Of a DNA stretch of 64,000 nt, positions 9,132-17,964 are shown in pieces (within the stretch, counting starts at the first letter, position 1; each line of letters opens with the position of its first letter). The stretch is from the NCBI RefSeq assembly GCF_036178145.1, contig NZ_CP108067.1, forward strand, positions 4,092,001-4,156,000. The letters are read 5' to 3'. This stretch comes from Streptomyces sp. NBC_00273. Its GTDB lineage: Bacteria; Actinomycetota; Actinomycetes; Streptomycetales; Streptomycetaceae. The translations under genes were made by a program, and so were the position numbers. Below the pieces are notes generated by a model. It had not been told where the DNA came from. It saw only the letters and a program-made list of their open reading frames with translations, and ran no database searches.

Positions 9132-9707
9132 TCAGCACGGCTGGGTCGCGCCGTTCTTGGCCTTCCGGCGGGCCCTCACGTCGGCGCATGCGTACGGCAG
9201 CCCGGGCAGCAGCAGGAGCATCGCGCCCCACAGCGGGAGCGTGAAGAGCACCCCGTCTCCGGTCAGCCACTTGGTGAGGGCCATCACGGGCAGACCGACG
9301 GCGAAGGAGAGCAGCCAGTGCTGGTGCATGGGCATGCTGCCCCGTCGCAGCTCCCAGGCGACCGTGATCGAGCCGATGGCCACCCAGAAGGCGAGGTAGT
9401 CGGCGGTCACGGCCAGGTGGGCGGTCCACCGGATCAGGTGCGAGAAGACCGGCAGGAGGCCGAGGATGAAGCAGGCCATGGCCGTCGTGCGCAGGGCCCG
9501 CTGGGCGAACGGGGCGCGTTCGCGCGCCCAGGCCGCGGCGAAGGCCCGTACGTCCGGGCCGACGACGTCCTGCGCGCTGCGGCCGGCGGCCTCCGCGTCC
9601 TCCAGGTGCGCGGAGAGCTCGTCGAGCATCTCCCGGGCGGCGGCTTCGCCGACGCCGCGGTACTCCCAGTTGCTGCGGCAGGCCGCGAGTATCTGCTCGT
9701 TGGTCAT
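9132..9707 (-). CDS. HAAS-type membrane protein partnered with PadR
   Basis: A 191-residue protein. The N-terminal about 65 residues form an alpha-helical segment (ILAACRSNWEYRG... LDELSAHLEDAEAAGRSAQDVVGPD) like the HAAS/DUF1700 signalling domain. Four predicted transmembrane segments follow (about 75-95, 100-122, 128-146, 152-172) and a basic tail. The start ATG overlaps the PadR stop by 4 bp (ATGA). HAAS proteins are usually co-encoded with PadR and act as membrane partners of the regulator; that link is family knowledge, not shown here. Confidence 0.72.
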   Translation of the reverse strand: MTNEQILAACRSNWEYRGVGEAAAREMLDELSAHLEDAEAAGRSAQDVVGPDVRAFAAAWARERAPFAQRALRTTAMACFILGLLPVFSHLIRWTAHLAVTADYLAFWVAIGSITVAWELRRGSMPMHQHWLLSFAVGLPVMALTKWLTGDGVLFTLPLWGAMLLLLPGLPYACADVRARRKAKNGATQPC

Positions 9708-10084
9708 GGTGTGGCTTCCCCCGTGGAGTGCGTACCGGCGCTCAGGATCCGGCCGACGGGCCCGACGAAGGCCTGCCAGTCGGCCCGCCCCCCGGTCAGC
9801 TCGGCGTGCCCGGCCTCGGTCGGTCGGTAGTACTTGCGCGGGGCGCCGCCGCTGGGGGACGGGGCACGGTACGAGGAGATGAGCCCCGCCCGTTCCATCC
9901 GTGCGAGCAGCGGATAGATGCTGCCTTCGCTGACGAGGTCGAGCCCGTTGTCGGCGAGCGCCTCGGCGAACTCGAAGCCGTACCGGGGCCGTTCGGCGAT
10001 GAGGGACAGCAGGCAGAGGTCGAGCACTCCGCGCAGGAGCTGACTGCGCCGTTGGTCGGCGGTCGCGTTCGGCTCCTTTGTCAT
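9704..10084 (-). CDS. PadR-family transcriptional regulator
   Basis: A 126-residue winged-helix regulator: LLRGVLDLCLLSLIAERPRYGFEFAEAL, then SEGSIYPLLARMERAGLI (recognition helix, about residues 48-65) and PRKYYRPTEAGHAEL (wing). It is co-transcribed with the HAAS-like membrane protein through an ATGA overlap. An 11-bp imperfect inverted repeat starts directly upstream of the ATG, consistent with autoregulation. Confidence 0.88.
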   Translation of the reverse strand: MTKEPNATADQRRSQLLRGVLDLCLLSLIAERPRYGFEFAEALADNGLDLVSEGSIYPLLARMERAGLISSYRAPSPSGGAPRKYYRPTEAGHAELTGGRADWQAFVGPVGRILSAGTHSTGEATP

Positions 10085-10119
10085 GCGGTACAAGATAGTC
10101 ACCAACTCTCTTGCACCGC
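10085..10119. promoter_or_regulatory. Inverted repeat, probable PadR operator
   Basis: GCGGTACAAGA (10085-10095) and TCTTGCACCGC (10109-10119) are inverted with 10 of 11 matches and a 13-bp spacer, immediately upstream of the padR ATG on the minus strand. A shorter nested repeat TCTTGC/GCAAGA lies at 10109-10123. Confidence 0.6.
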
Positions 10120-10136
10120 AAGACAATCCCGCCCGC

Positions 10137-12317
10137 TCACGCCGGTCCGACGCCCTGCCGGCCGACCGTGCCCAGCCGCGCCTGTTCCTCCTCGACGATC
10201 TGACGGGCCATCGCGACGTCCGACACGTCGACCGCGTCCGGCGTGGACTCGGCGACGGCGCTGCGCCGCGCGTACGCGTCGAACAGGCGGCTCTTGTTCT
10301 TCAGCATCCGCACCATCCGCTCGTCCACTCCGCGCGTGGCGAGCAGCCGGTGCACCCGGACCGGACGCACCTGCCCCATCCGGTGGGCCCGCGCCACCGC
10401 CTGGTTCTCGACGGTCGGCTTGACCTGGGGCTCGCAGATGATCACCACGGAGGCGGCCTGCACGTTGAGCCCCACTCCCGCCGCCTCGATCTGCGCCACC
10501 AGCACCGCGTGCCCCGGCGCGGCGGCGAACTCGTCCACCACCTGCTGGCGGCGGGCGGGCGGCACGCTCCCCGAGAGCGGACCGAACACCCGGCCGCCGC
10601 CGGGACCCGGCGCGGCCTCCAGGGAGTCCTTCACCACCCCCAGGACCTGCCGGAAGTTGGAGAACACGACCACCTTCAGCCCGTTCTCGGCGGCGTCCTC
10701 GACGATCTCGCGCAGCCGGTTCAGCTTCGCCGACCTCTCGGGGTGCGCGTACGCCGCCCTGCGCATCGCCATGAAGTTGCCGGAGCGCACGGCCTCGCGG
10801 TAGGCGGCCTCGTCGGAGGCGCTCAGCTCCTCCCACTCGTCCGTGTGCTGGAGCGCGGGCAGCTCGGTCAGGACGTCCTGCTGGTTGCGGCGCAGGTAGA
10901 CCGGGGCGACGGCCTTCCGGAAGGCCGTGGAGCCGGCCACGCCGTCCCGGTCACCGCCTGCGGCCAGGTCGGGCCGGAGGATGTTCACCAGACTGCGGAA
11001 CTCGGCGACCCGGTTCTCCATCGGCGTCCCGGTCATGAACAGGACGCGGTCGCAGCGCCCGGACCATTCGGTCACGGCCTGGGCCCGCCGGGTCTTCGGG
11101 TTCTTCACGTAGTGCGCCTCGTCCACGACCAGCATCCCGATCTCGCCGCCTCCGGGCGCGGGAAATCCGCGCAAGGCGTCGAAGGTGGTCACCGCGACCC
11201 CGCCCCGGCCCTTCCAGTCGACGAACGCCTCCTGCCGGTCCGGGCCGTGCAGGCACATCACGCGCAGCTGGCTGCGGGCCTCGATCTCCCGCGTCCAGTT
11301 GATCAGGACGCTGGCCGGGCAGACGACCACGAAGTGGCTCTGGCCTTCGGCAGCGAGGTGGGACAGGGCGGCGATGGCCTGGATGGTCTTCCCGAGCCCC
11401 ATCTCGTCCCCGAGGATCACCTTGCGCTGCGCCAGGGCGAACCGCGCTCCGAAGGACTGGTAGCCGCGGAGCGACACCCTGCGGTGCGTGTCGTCGAGCT
11501 GCTGGCGGCGGACCCGCTCGGCGACCTCGTCGGGCAGGAACCCTTCGGCGGCGGCCGCGTCCGGGCTGCTGCCGGCGATCTCCGCGAGGAGGCCGTAGTA
11601 CTCGGCGGACCGCAGCTCGAAGTCGACCCAGGCCGCCACCTCGGTCGGGGGACCGCGCAGCAGGTCGACCGAAGCCTGCGCGAGCAGCTCGGGCACCGCC
11701 CCCTGCACCGCCTCCTCGGTCAGGACGCGGACCTCGGCGACCGCGCCGAGCGCCCGGTCCCGCTTGGCCTGCCCCGCCAGCAGCATCCGCAGCCGACCGG
11801 CGGCCGGCTTGGCCTCGGCGAGCAGCGGGCCGAGCCGCTCCGCGAGCACCGCGGCCGCGTCGAGGGCGCGCTGCGCGTCGGGTCCCGCCTCCACCAGGAC
11901 GTGCAGGGCCGTGACGAGCGCGGTGGTCCGGGGCTCCGGCCGGTCCACGTCGATGTGGACGGCGATGGTCTCCCGTACGGCCTCGGAGATCTGGCGGGCC
12001 GCCGCGATGACCTGATCGGCGGTCCGCTGCCCCACACCGGGAATCTGGCGCAGCCGGTACGACCCGGCGTCGAGCACCTGCCCGACCGAGCGCAGCCCGC
12101 TCCGCTCGACCTCCCCGAGCCTGAGGCGGCCTTCGGTGACCTCCTTCAGCCGGGCCACGGGGATGGCTTCCAGGGCCTGCTCCGCCGCCGCGTCGTGGAT
12201 CGGCTTCAGGGCCTCCCGAACCGCGTCGACGGCCTGCCGGTGGTCACCGACCACCGCCTGCGCGGCCGCGTACAGCCGCTCTCCGCCGGCGACCGCCTCC
12301 CGCTCCCTGCGCCCCAT
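10137..12317 (-). CDS. SNF2-family (DEAD/DEAH) helicase
   Basis: 726 residues from the ATG at 12317. The N-terminal half is helical with a helix-hairpin-helix-like IPGVGQRTADQV (about 91-103). The SNF2 motor follows: Walker A GDEMGLGKT (about 303-311), DEAH (about 399-402), TGTPMEN (motif III region) and the C-terminal AVARAHRMGQ motif VI. This is an ATP-driven duplex-DNA translocase; partners are unknown. Starts further upstream (GTG at 12416) fall inside a palindrome and lack an RBS, whereas AGAGAGG precedes 12317. SNF2 proteins are frequent members of bacterial defence systems, but no nuclease is fused or adjacent here. Confidence 0.85.
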   Translation of the reverse strand: MGRREREAVAGGERLYAAAQAVVGDHRQAVDAVREALKPIHDAAAEQALEAIPVARLKEVTEGRLRLGEVERSGLRSVGQVLDAGSYRLRQIPGVGQRTADQVIAAARQISEAVRETIAVHIDVDRPEPRTTALVTALHVLVEAGPDAQRALDAAAVLAERLGPLLAEAKPAAGRLRMLLAGQAKRDRALGAVAEVRVLTEEAVQGAVPELLAQASVDLLRGPPTEVAAWVDFELRSAEYYGLLAEIAGSSPDAAAAEGFLPDEVAERVRRQQLDDTHRRVSLRGYQSFGARFALAQRKVILGDEMGLGKTIQAIAALSHLAAEGQSHFVVVCPASVLINWTREIEARSQLRVMCLHGPDRQEAFVDWKGRGGVAVTTFDALRGFPAPGGGEIGMLVVDEAHYVKNPKTRRAQAVTEWSGRCDRVLFMTGTPMENRVAEFRSLVNILRPDLAAGGDRDGVAGSTAFRKAVAPVYLRRNQQDVLTELPALQHTDEWEELSASDEAAYREAVRSGNFMAMRRAAYAHPERSAKLNRLREIVEDAAENGLKVVVFSNFRQVLGVVKDSLEAAPGPGGGRVFGPLSGSVPPARRQQVVDEFAAAPGHAVLVAQIEAAGVGLNVQAASVVIICEPQVKPTVENQAVARAHRMGQVRPVRVHRLLATRGVDERMVRMLKNKSRLFDAYARRSAVAESTPDAVDVSDVAMARQIVEEEQARLGTVGRQGVGPA

Positions 12318-12403
12318 CCGGCCCCGGCCTCTCTCTCCGTTTCCCCGCATCCTCCCACCGCCGTCCGGCAACTCCGAAAGAGCCGGTCCCGGCCGGATGC
12401 GAC

Positions 12404-12451
12404 GGTGACCGGTCACCGCGACCGCCGGGGCGGGCGGGGTGACCGGTCACC
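12404..12451. promoter_or_regulatory. Two identical 14-bp palindromes between SNF2 and DUF4407 genes
   Basis: GGTGACCGGTCACC occurs at 12404-12417 and again at 12438-12451, 34 bp apart, both perfect palindromes. They lie downstream of the DUF4407 stop and upstream of the SNF2 start, both on the minus strand. An operator pair for the helicase gene is the most direct reading; transcription termination is possible. Confidence 0.55.
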
Positions 12452-12459
12452 GTCGGGCG

Positions 12460-13824
12460 TCACTCGCCCAGGAGCCGGGCGGTGCGGGCGTCGAGCTCCT
12501 CCCGGACCATGCGGGCGTGCTCGGTGCGCGCCTTGAAGTGGTCGTGCCCCAGCCGGGCCTTGTCCTCCTCGGCCCACACCTCGGCCGCGTACTGGCGGAC
12601 CTCGTGGTCGATGGCGTCGACCCGGCGCTGCGCCTCCTGGTCCTCCAGGTGGATGCGCTTGTTGGCCTCGCGCCGCTCGCCGAGCCTGCGGTCGTACTCG
12701 GACGGGCCGCTCATCATCTTGGCGAGCACCGGCATGGCGTCGACCAGCAGCAGCACGGCGTGCAGCAGGAACATCATGAAGAGCGCGAAACCGTCGGACC
12801 AGGCCACCGTGGACAGCGCGTCGGCGCGCAGCAGCAGTCCGTCGTGCTGCTGCGACGTCTGCCGCTCGGCGACCTTGGCGTCGATCGCCTTCTTGACGTC
12901 CGTGCGGTAGGCGGTGCCGGTGTTGATCAGCCGCTCGGACAGGACGTTGCCCTTGCCGACGAGCTCGGCGCGCTTCGCCTCGTACGCGGCGACCTTGCTC
13001 GTCTCCTTGTACGCGCTGGTGTCGGCGCGGGCTCGCTCACAGGTCTCGGAGGTGTCCCAGCCGTTGCCCCGCCGGATCCAGCGGTCCTTGGCGCACTCGC
13101 GGCGCTCGGTCTCCAGCTTCCCGCCGAGGGTGTCGTTGTAGGTCTTGATCTGCTCGTCGAGACGGGTGGTGGCGGCGGTGATGTCGGTGATGTCCTGTTT
13201 GATCGAAGCCGGCTCGCCCGGCACCGTCATATGGAAGTCCCCGCACTCGCCACGCTTCGTGGTGTCCTGGCCGTCGAGGGGGTTGCAGTCGGTGAGGTGG
13301 CCCCGGAAGTCGGCGAGGTCGCGCTCCCTGCTGACCGCCATCTCCTGGCGTATCTCCCGGTCGAAGATCTGGAACAGCAGCGGCTCGGCGATGGTGAGCC
13401 CGAGCACCACGGAGAGGAACAGCCGGGGCACCAGCATGCGGACCGCCCGACCGCCGGTGTAGCCGTGGGTGCTGGAGACCAGCCAGCTGTCCAGGGCCAG
13501 CACGATCCACGCCCACACCATGCCGACCACGACGGCCACCGCGACCGGCGTGCCCTCGCGGATCGTGCAGATCGCCATGGCCATGGAGGCGCCGCCGAGC
13601 AGCGCGGTGTTGAGGACGATGGCCCCGTACCACGTGTAGCGGGCGCGCTCGGCGCTCTCGCGGTCGAGGATCTCCTCGCGGATGCCGATCAGACGGCGCA
13701 GGAGCGCGGCGGGGCTGCGGCTGCGGCCTCCCCGGGCGCGGTGGGTGCGGTGGGCGGGCCGGGGCTCGGCCGCCCACGCGTCGTACTCCTCGTCGGGCGG
13801 GCGTACGGGGGTGTCAGCGGCCAC
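12460..13824 (-). CDS. DUF4407 membrane protein
   Basis: 454 residues from a GTG preceded by GGGAGGAGC. Three hydrophobic segments lie in the first third (about 64-86, 92-112, 127-150). A long charged, coiled-coil-like extramembrane region with several Cys follows, then a fourth membrane segment (FALFMMFLLHAVLLLVDAMP, about 355-375) and a helical charged C-terminus. This is the DUF4407 architecture. The GTG overlaps the upstream SPFH-like gene stop by 11 bp, so it is the last gene of a four-gene minus-strand operon. DUF4407 function is unknown; the topology suggests a membrane scaffold or effector. Confidence 0.8.
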   Translation of the reverse strand: MAADTPVRPPDEEYDAWAAEPRPAHRTHRARGGRSRSPAALLRRLIGIREEILDRESAERARYTWYGAIVLNTALLGGASMAMAICTIREGTPVAVAVVVGMVWAWIVLALDSWLVSSTHGYTGGRAVRMLVPRLFLSVVLGLTIAEPLLFQIFDREIRQEMAVSRERDLADFRGHLTDCNPLDGQDTTKRGECGDFHMTVPGEPASIKQDITDITAATTRLDEQIKTYNDTLGGKLETERRECAKDRWIRRGNGWDTSETCERARADTSAYKETSKVAAYEAKRAELVGKGNVLSERLINTGTAYRTDVKKAIDAKVAERQTSQQHDGLLLRADALSTVAWSDGFALFMMFLLHAVLLLVDAMPVLAKMMSGPSEYDRRLGERREANKRIHLEDQEAQRRVDAIDHEVRQYAAEVWAEEDKARLGHDHFKARTEHARMVREELDARTARLLGE

Positions 13825-15556
13825 GCTCCTCCCTCCCCGCTTCACCGAGGTCGTCGTCGGCGATCAGGGGGCGGTGCGCGGAGCGGGCGCCGTCGTCGTC
13901 ACCCGCTCCGTCGCGGTCCGGGTCGGTGCCGCCGGCGCGGGCGGACCGGTCGGAGCGCTCGCCCCCGTCGCCGTAACGGTCTTCGCCGTAAGGGTCGTTC
14001 CCGTACCGGTCGTCCCCGTACGCATCGTCACGGCGGGCGTCGCGCGGGCCGTTCTCCCGCCCGTGCTCCTCCTTCTCGTACGGGTCCTCCTGGTCGTAGG
14101 ACCGTCCGCGGCGCTCGCCGGAACGGTCCCCGGACGACGCGCCGCTGCCCTCCTTCAACTGCGGGGTCTCGGCGGCTCCGGCCACCTGCGCGGCGGCGGG
14201 CGGGTCCTGGTCCAGGAGGCCCTGTCCGGTGCTGAGGCGCTCGACGAAGGCACGGGCGTCGATCGGCGCGTTGTCGAGGAGGCCGCGGTTGATCATCTGG
14301 CGGCCCAGTTCCTGGTTGATGTTGTCGCGCCGGTCGGCCCGGTGCCGCCGCTCGGCCCGGTCGGCCAGCACGTCCTCGCGCTGCTCGGTGCGCTGCCGCA
14401 GCCGGTCGTCGCGGTCCGCGATCCGCTGCTCGCGCTGCTCCTCCCGGGCGGCGTCGAGCGCGGCGCGCTGGTCCTGGCGGTCGACCTCACGGTGGCGGTC
14501 CTCGCGCTCCAGGCTGTAGCGGAGGTCCTCCCGATCGGCGTGGCGCCGCCGTTCGGAGTTCTCCCAGTGGCGCTCCTCGTCCTCGCGCTGCCGCTCGCGC
14601 CGCACCCGATCGCTCTCGCGCTGCCGCTCGGACAGCTCGGAGAGCCCGATCTCGCCCCCGTGCCGGGCCAGAACGTCGGTGTTGGCCGGGTCGGTGCCGA
14701 AGTCTTCGAGGTCCTTGAGCGCCTCCGCGCGCACGAACTCGTTGTTCTTGCGCTTGATGTTGTGGGTGTAGTGCTGGTCCTCGGCGTCGGTCCGCTGGGT
14801 GTACGACCGCCGGAGGTCATCCAGTTCCTGCTGGTGCCGCATTTCGATCGACTTGCGCTCGGCTTCCATCGCCTTGCGTTCCTTCTCGCGCTCGTGGTCC
14901 ATCTGCTCGCGCTCGCGGCGCACCGCCTCCTTCACGCGGTCGTGCTCGCGTTCGCGCCGCTCCTCGTCGGCACGGCGCTGCTGGTCGGCGAACTCCTGCG
15001 GGGTGAGCACCGTCAGGTACGGGTCGCCGACGGTGAGCCCGGCGATCCGCGGCGGTTCCATCTCCAGGTACGAGATCAGGCGTGCGGTCAGCCTCCGGGA
15101 CACCTCCTTGCCCGCTTCGAGCGGCCATTCCTGGGTGACGTCGGTGAGTCCGGGCAGCGCCCGGAGATAGCCGAGCAGCCGGGACTCCACGTCGACGACG
15201 CCCTCGCGGACGACGGCCACCGGGTCGGTGACCGTGCAGTGGAAGGCGACCTGGACGGTGAAGCCGTCGGTCTCGGCGGACGGTACGTCGGTGCCGACCG
15301 TGACGGGCACGGCGGTACGGCAGTCGACGACGGTGACCGAGCCGGCGTTCAGGACGGTCTCGTCGCCGGGCCCGCGGACACCGTGGTCGGTGAGGTATTG
15401 GTCCCCGGTGCGGTAGACGAGGACCTGGTGGGCGGAGACGCGGGGCAGTTCGTCGTGCGAGCGGGTCGGCTGGTTCCAGAAGCGGCGACCGGTGCGGGGC
15501 GCGGGAGCCAACACCCGCTCCTCGACCAGGGGATACGTCCTGCGGATCGTGGTCAT
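13814..15556 (-). CDS. SPFH-like domain protein with long coiled coil
   Basis: 580 residues. Residues about 40-190 have beta-rich SPFH/band 7 character (GDETVLNAGSVTVVDCRTAVPV, then FTVQVAFHCTVTDPVAVV, then LISYLEMEPPRIAGLTVGDP). About 200-470 is a highly charged Arg/Glu coiled coil. The tail is low-complexity Asp/Gly/Tyr/Arg (DDRYGNDPYGEDRYGDGG). No membrane segment is visible, so membrane association would depend on the DUF4407 partner. The start ATG overlaps the ATPase stop by 4 bp. SPFH assignment is by pattern and moderate; the coiled coil is certain. Confidence 0.62.
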   Translation of the reverse strand: MTTIRRTYPLVEERVLAPAPRTGRRFWNQPTRSHDELPRVSAHQVLVYRTGDQYLTDHGVRGPGDETVLNAGSVTVVDCRTAVPVTVGTDVPSAETDGFTVQVAFHCTVTDPVAVVREGVVDVESRLLGYLRALPGLTDVTQEWPLEAGKEVSRRLTARLISYLEMEPPRIAGLTVGDPYLTVLTPQEFADQQRRADEERREREHDRVKEAVRREREQMDHEREKERKAMEAERKSIEMRHQQELDDLRRSYTQRTDAEDQHYTHNIKRKNNEFVRAEALKDLEDFGTDPANTDVLARHGGEIGLSELSERQRESDRVRRERQREDEERHWENSERRRHADREDLRYSLEREDRHREVDRQDQRAALDAAREEQREQRIADRDDRLRQRTEQREDVLADRAERRHRADRRDNINQELGRQMINRGLLDNAPIDARAFVERLSTGQGLLDQDPPAAAQVAGAAETPQLKEGSGASSGDRSGERRGRSYDQEDPYEKEEHGRENGPRDARRDDAYGDDRYGNDPYGEDRYGDGGERSDRSARAGGTDPDRDGAGDDDGARSAHRPLIADDDLGEAGREERGR

Positions 15557-17877
15557 CGTGGTTCGGTGTCCTTCACACGGTTCATGGCGCCGAGCAGGGC
15601 CGCGACGCAGTCGGGACCAGTGGCGCGAGTGGGACGGGAGACCGCGAGTCGGCCCAGCTCGCTTGTCAGCAAGGGGTGCTCGACCTGCGGAAGCGCGGCG
15701 GCGAGGGCGTGACCGAGTCGCGCGGCCGCAGCGGTGGGATCGGAGGTCACGGCGTGCAGGCCACGGACCGTGACGAGCAGTGCGGACAGGGCGCTGCGGC
15801 GCAGCGGCCGGTAGCAGAGGACCGCCGCCCACAACTCGGCGACGACGTCGGCCTCCTCGGGCCGGTCGGCGACGTAGCGGGCGACGCCGGGGCGGCCCGA
15901 GAGCCGCTCGGTGGCGGTGAAGATCCAAAGGGTGGTTTCGAGGACGAGCAGGCCGGACGCCGAGTAGGCGGCGGACCGGGTGCGCCGTTCCTTCCTGATC
16001 CGGTGCGCCAGGGCGTCGAGCACGATGCCGGCGTCCTCCTGGCAGTCGACGAGCGTCAGGAACAGCTGCGCCCAGGCCCGCAGCCCGTGTTCGCGTACCT
16101 CGTCCTTTTCCAGGGCGCTGGTGCGCAGCACCGCCCAGAGCCACTTCACCGCGTCGGTGGGGAAGGTGACGCCGAGCTGACCGCTGAAGGCGATCAGCGC
16201 GGTGCCCCGCAGGGTGGGGTGGAGGGACTGGGCCCAGGTGCGGGCCAGCGTGAGCGCGGCGGCCGCCTGGGTCTCCTCCAGGCACATGTACCAGAGCACG
16301 TACACCGCGAGGGTCTGCCCGATCTCGCCGCTCTCCCCGCGCGCCCACGGGTCGAGGTAGCTCTGCACGACCTCGTCGAAGGCGATGTGCCCGAGCAGCG
16401 TGAGTCCGGAGGCGATGGAGAGCTGGAGGGCGGGGTCGGGGTCGGCGGCGACGAGCGCCTCCAGCCAGTGGCGGACCGCGTCCCAGTACTCGGTGGGGTG
16501 ATCGCGCCACAGCGCCTGCAGCACCCAGCGGCGCAGCTCGGAGTCGGCGAAGACCATGACCTCACGGGTGGTCGCGCCGTAGACCTGCATTTCGGTGGTG
16601 ATCAGGGCGTTGCGGGAGAGCGAGCGGCGCCGGTCCACGGGGCGGGCGCGGCGGCGCGGCTGCGGGTCCTGGCCTTCGGGGGCGGCGGGCTGCCCCGCGG
16701 CGTCGGGGGCCATCGCCCCGTCGGCGGCGGCCCCGGAGGCGCCCTCCGGCGTGAAGTAGACCGGTCCGAGGAGCCGTTCGAGGAGGTCCTGGAGCGATTC
16801 GAAGGCGCGCCGTCCGATGCCGGGAGCGAAGGCGAGGGTGGTGACCTCCGCGATCTCGCGCAGGCTCCGCTCCTCCTCGGTGCCGAACCACTCCTGTACC
16901 GCCTGCGGGGCGCTGCCGCTGTGCTCCTTCCACGCCTGGTCGGGGTCGGCGCCCGCCGCGATCCGCTGGGCCGCGTCGGCGACGACCGCGATGGGGCAGC
17001 GGGGCGGGATGCCGGCCACGGCCCGGTCGACGACCTCCTGCGGGATGCGGGCCTGAACCAGCCGGGCGCGCACTACCTTCTCCAGGACCGGGGGCCGCCA
17101 CGCCAGATGGCGTACGGCCTTGGGGGAACGGCCGGCCACGCCGTGCACGGTGGTGATCACCAGATGGGCGCGGTGGCGACGCAGCTGGTCGCGCACGCGG
17201 CGCCAGTCGAAGTCGGAGGACGGACCTGCGGCGCCCGCGGTGGTCGCGGCGGCTCCGGCGGATCCGGCGGCTCCCGCGGTGGCGGCGGTGGCGGCGGTTC
17301 CGGTGCGGTCGAGGACGACGTAGCCGACGCCCGCGTCGAAGGTCCGCTCCGCGAGCTGGTCGAGGCCGATGTCGGGCGAGAGCACCACGTAGTCGGCGGA
17401 GGGGCCGACGGTCTCCCGGAGCAGGGCGACCGCGCCGGAGCGCTTGCCCGTGCCCTGGGGGCCGGTCAGGACGACGATGCCGGTGCGGGACAGCTCGCTG
17501 GCCGCGTCGTCGAAGCAGTCGGGGCGGATGTAGGAGCGCAGTAGCGCGTCGATCTCGTCGCCGTCGAGGAGGCCGGTGGCGCGGGCCCGCCCGGGCCGCT
17601 CGGCGGTGGCGATGCCGAAGTGGGCGCGGCCGTGGTACTGCGGGCCGTAGAAGTTGTTGTAGACGCGGTAGTCGCCCTCGGCGGAACCGGCGCCGGAATC
17701 GGCTCCGGAATCCGCCCTGGAATCCGTTCCGGAATTCACTCGTGAGGGTGACGGGGATGCGGGTGTGGACGGGGTCGGGGTCGCGGGCGGGGTCGGGCTC
17801 GCGGGCGGCTCGGGGGCGGTGCGCGCATCGGCGGTGCCGTTCGCCTCGTCGGTTAACTGCCGGGGTTCGCCGGACAC
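15553..17877 (-). CDS. STAND-like P-loop ATPase with N-terminal homotypic motif and early TTA codon
   Basis: 774 residues from GTG at 17877 (GGAAGGAG 5 nt upstream; an in-frame GTG at 17934 is possible). Residues 1-70 are Pro/Ser/Gly low complexity. N75-x-Y77-G78-x4-G83-x3-F87-G88-I89 matches the C-terminus of the cyclase-like neighbour. Walker A is GPQGTGKRS (139-147) and a candidate Walker B is VGYVVLD (about 184-190). The C-terminal half is helical, repeat-like and without a recognised effector domain. Codon 8 is TTA (17854-17856), so translation may need the bldA tRNA. Architecture suggests a STAND/NLR-like sensor switch. It overlaps the SPFH-like gene by ATGA. Confidence 0.72.
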   Translation of the reverse strand: MSGEPRQLTDEANGTADARTAPEPPASPTPPATPTPSTPASPSPSRVNSGTDSRADSGADSGAGSAEGDYRVYNNFYGPQYHGRAHFGIATAERPGRARATGLLDGDEIDALLRSYIRPDCFDDAASELSRTGIVVLTGPQGTGKRSGAVALLRETVGPSADYVVLSPDIGLDQLAERTFDAGVGYVVLDRTGTAATAATAGAAGSAGAAATTAGAAGPSSDFDWRRVRDQLRRHRAHLVITTVHGVAGRSPKAVRHLAWRPPVLEKVVRARLVQARIPQEVVDRAVAGIPPRCPIAVVADAAQRIAAGADPDQAWKEHSGSAPQAVQEWFGTEEERSLREIAEVTTLAFAPGIGRRAFESLQDLLERLLGPVYFTPEGASGAAADGAMAPDAAGQPAAPEGQDPQPRRRARPVDRRRSLSRNALITTEMQVYGATTREVMVFADSELRRWVLQALWRDHPTEYWDAVRHWLEALVAADPDPALQLSIASGLTLLGHIAFDEVVQSYLDPWARGESGEIGQTLAVYVLWYMCLEETQAAAALTLARTWAQSLHPTLRGTALIAFSGQLGVTFPTDAVKWLWAVLRTSALEKDEVREHGLRAWAQLFLTLVDCQEDAGIVLDALAHRIRKERRTRSAAYSASGLLVLETTLWIFTATERLSGRPGVARYVADRPEEADVVAELWAAVLCYRPLRRSALSALLVTVRGLHAVTSDPTAAAARLGHALAAALPQVEHPLLTSELGRLAVSRPTRATGPDCVAALLGAMNRVKDTEPR

Positions 17878-17964
17878 GCCGTCTCCTTCCCCACTGCTTC
17901 CGTGGTTCTCCGTGGGTCGGTCCGTGGATCTCACCTGCGCACCCCGTCTCCCCGTCCGCTCAAC

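Noticed and set aside
12318..12416. Upstream GTG start for the SNF2 helicase
   Set aside because: The codon lies inside a perfect palindrome, without an RBS, and adds a low-complexity Arg/Gly leader.
13682..17544. Long plus-strand frames opposite the coiled-coil and ATPase genes
   Set aside because: Val/Leu/Gly-rich shadow translation with no domains and no RBS. The minus-strand genes have overlaps, RBSs and motifs.
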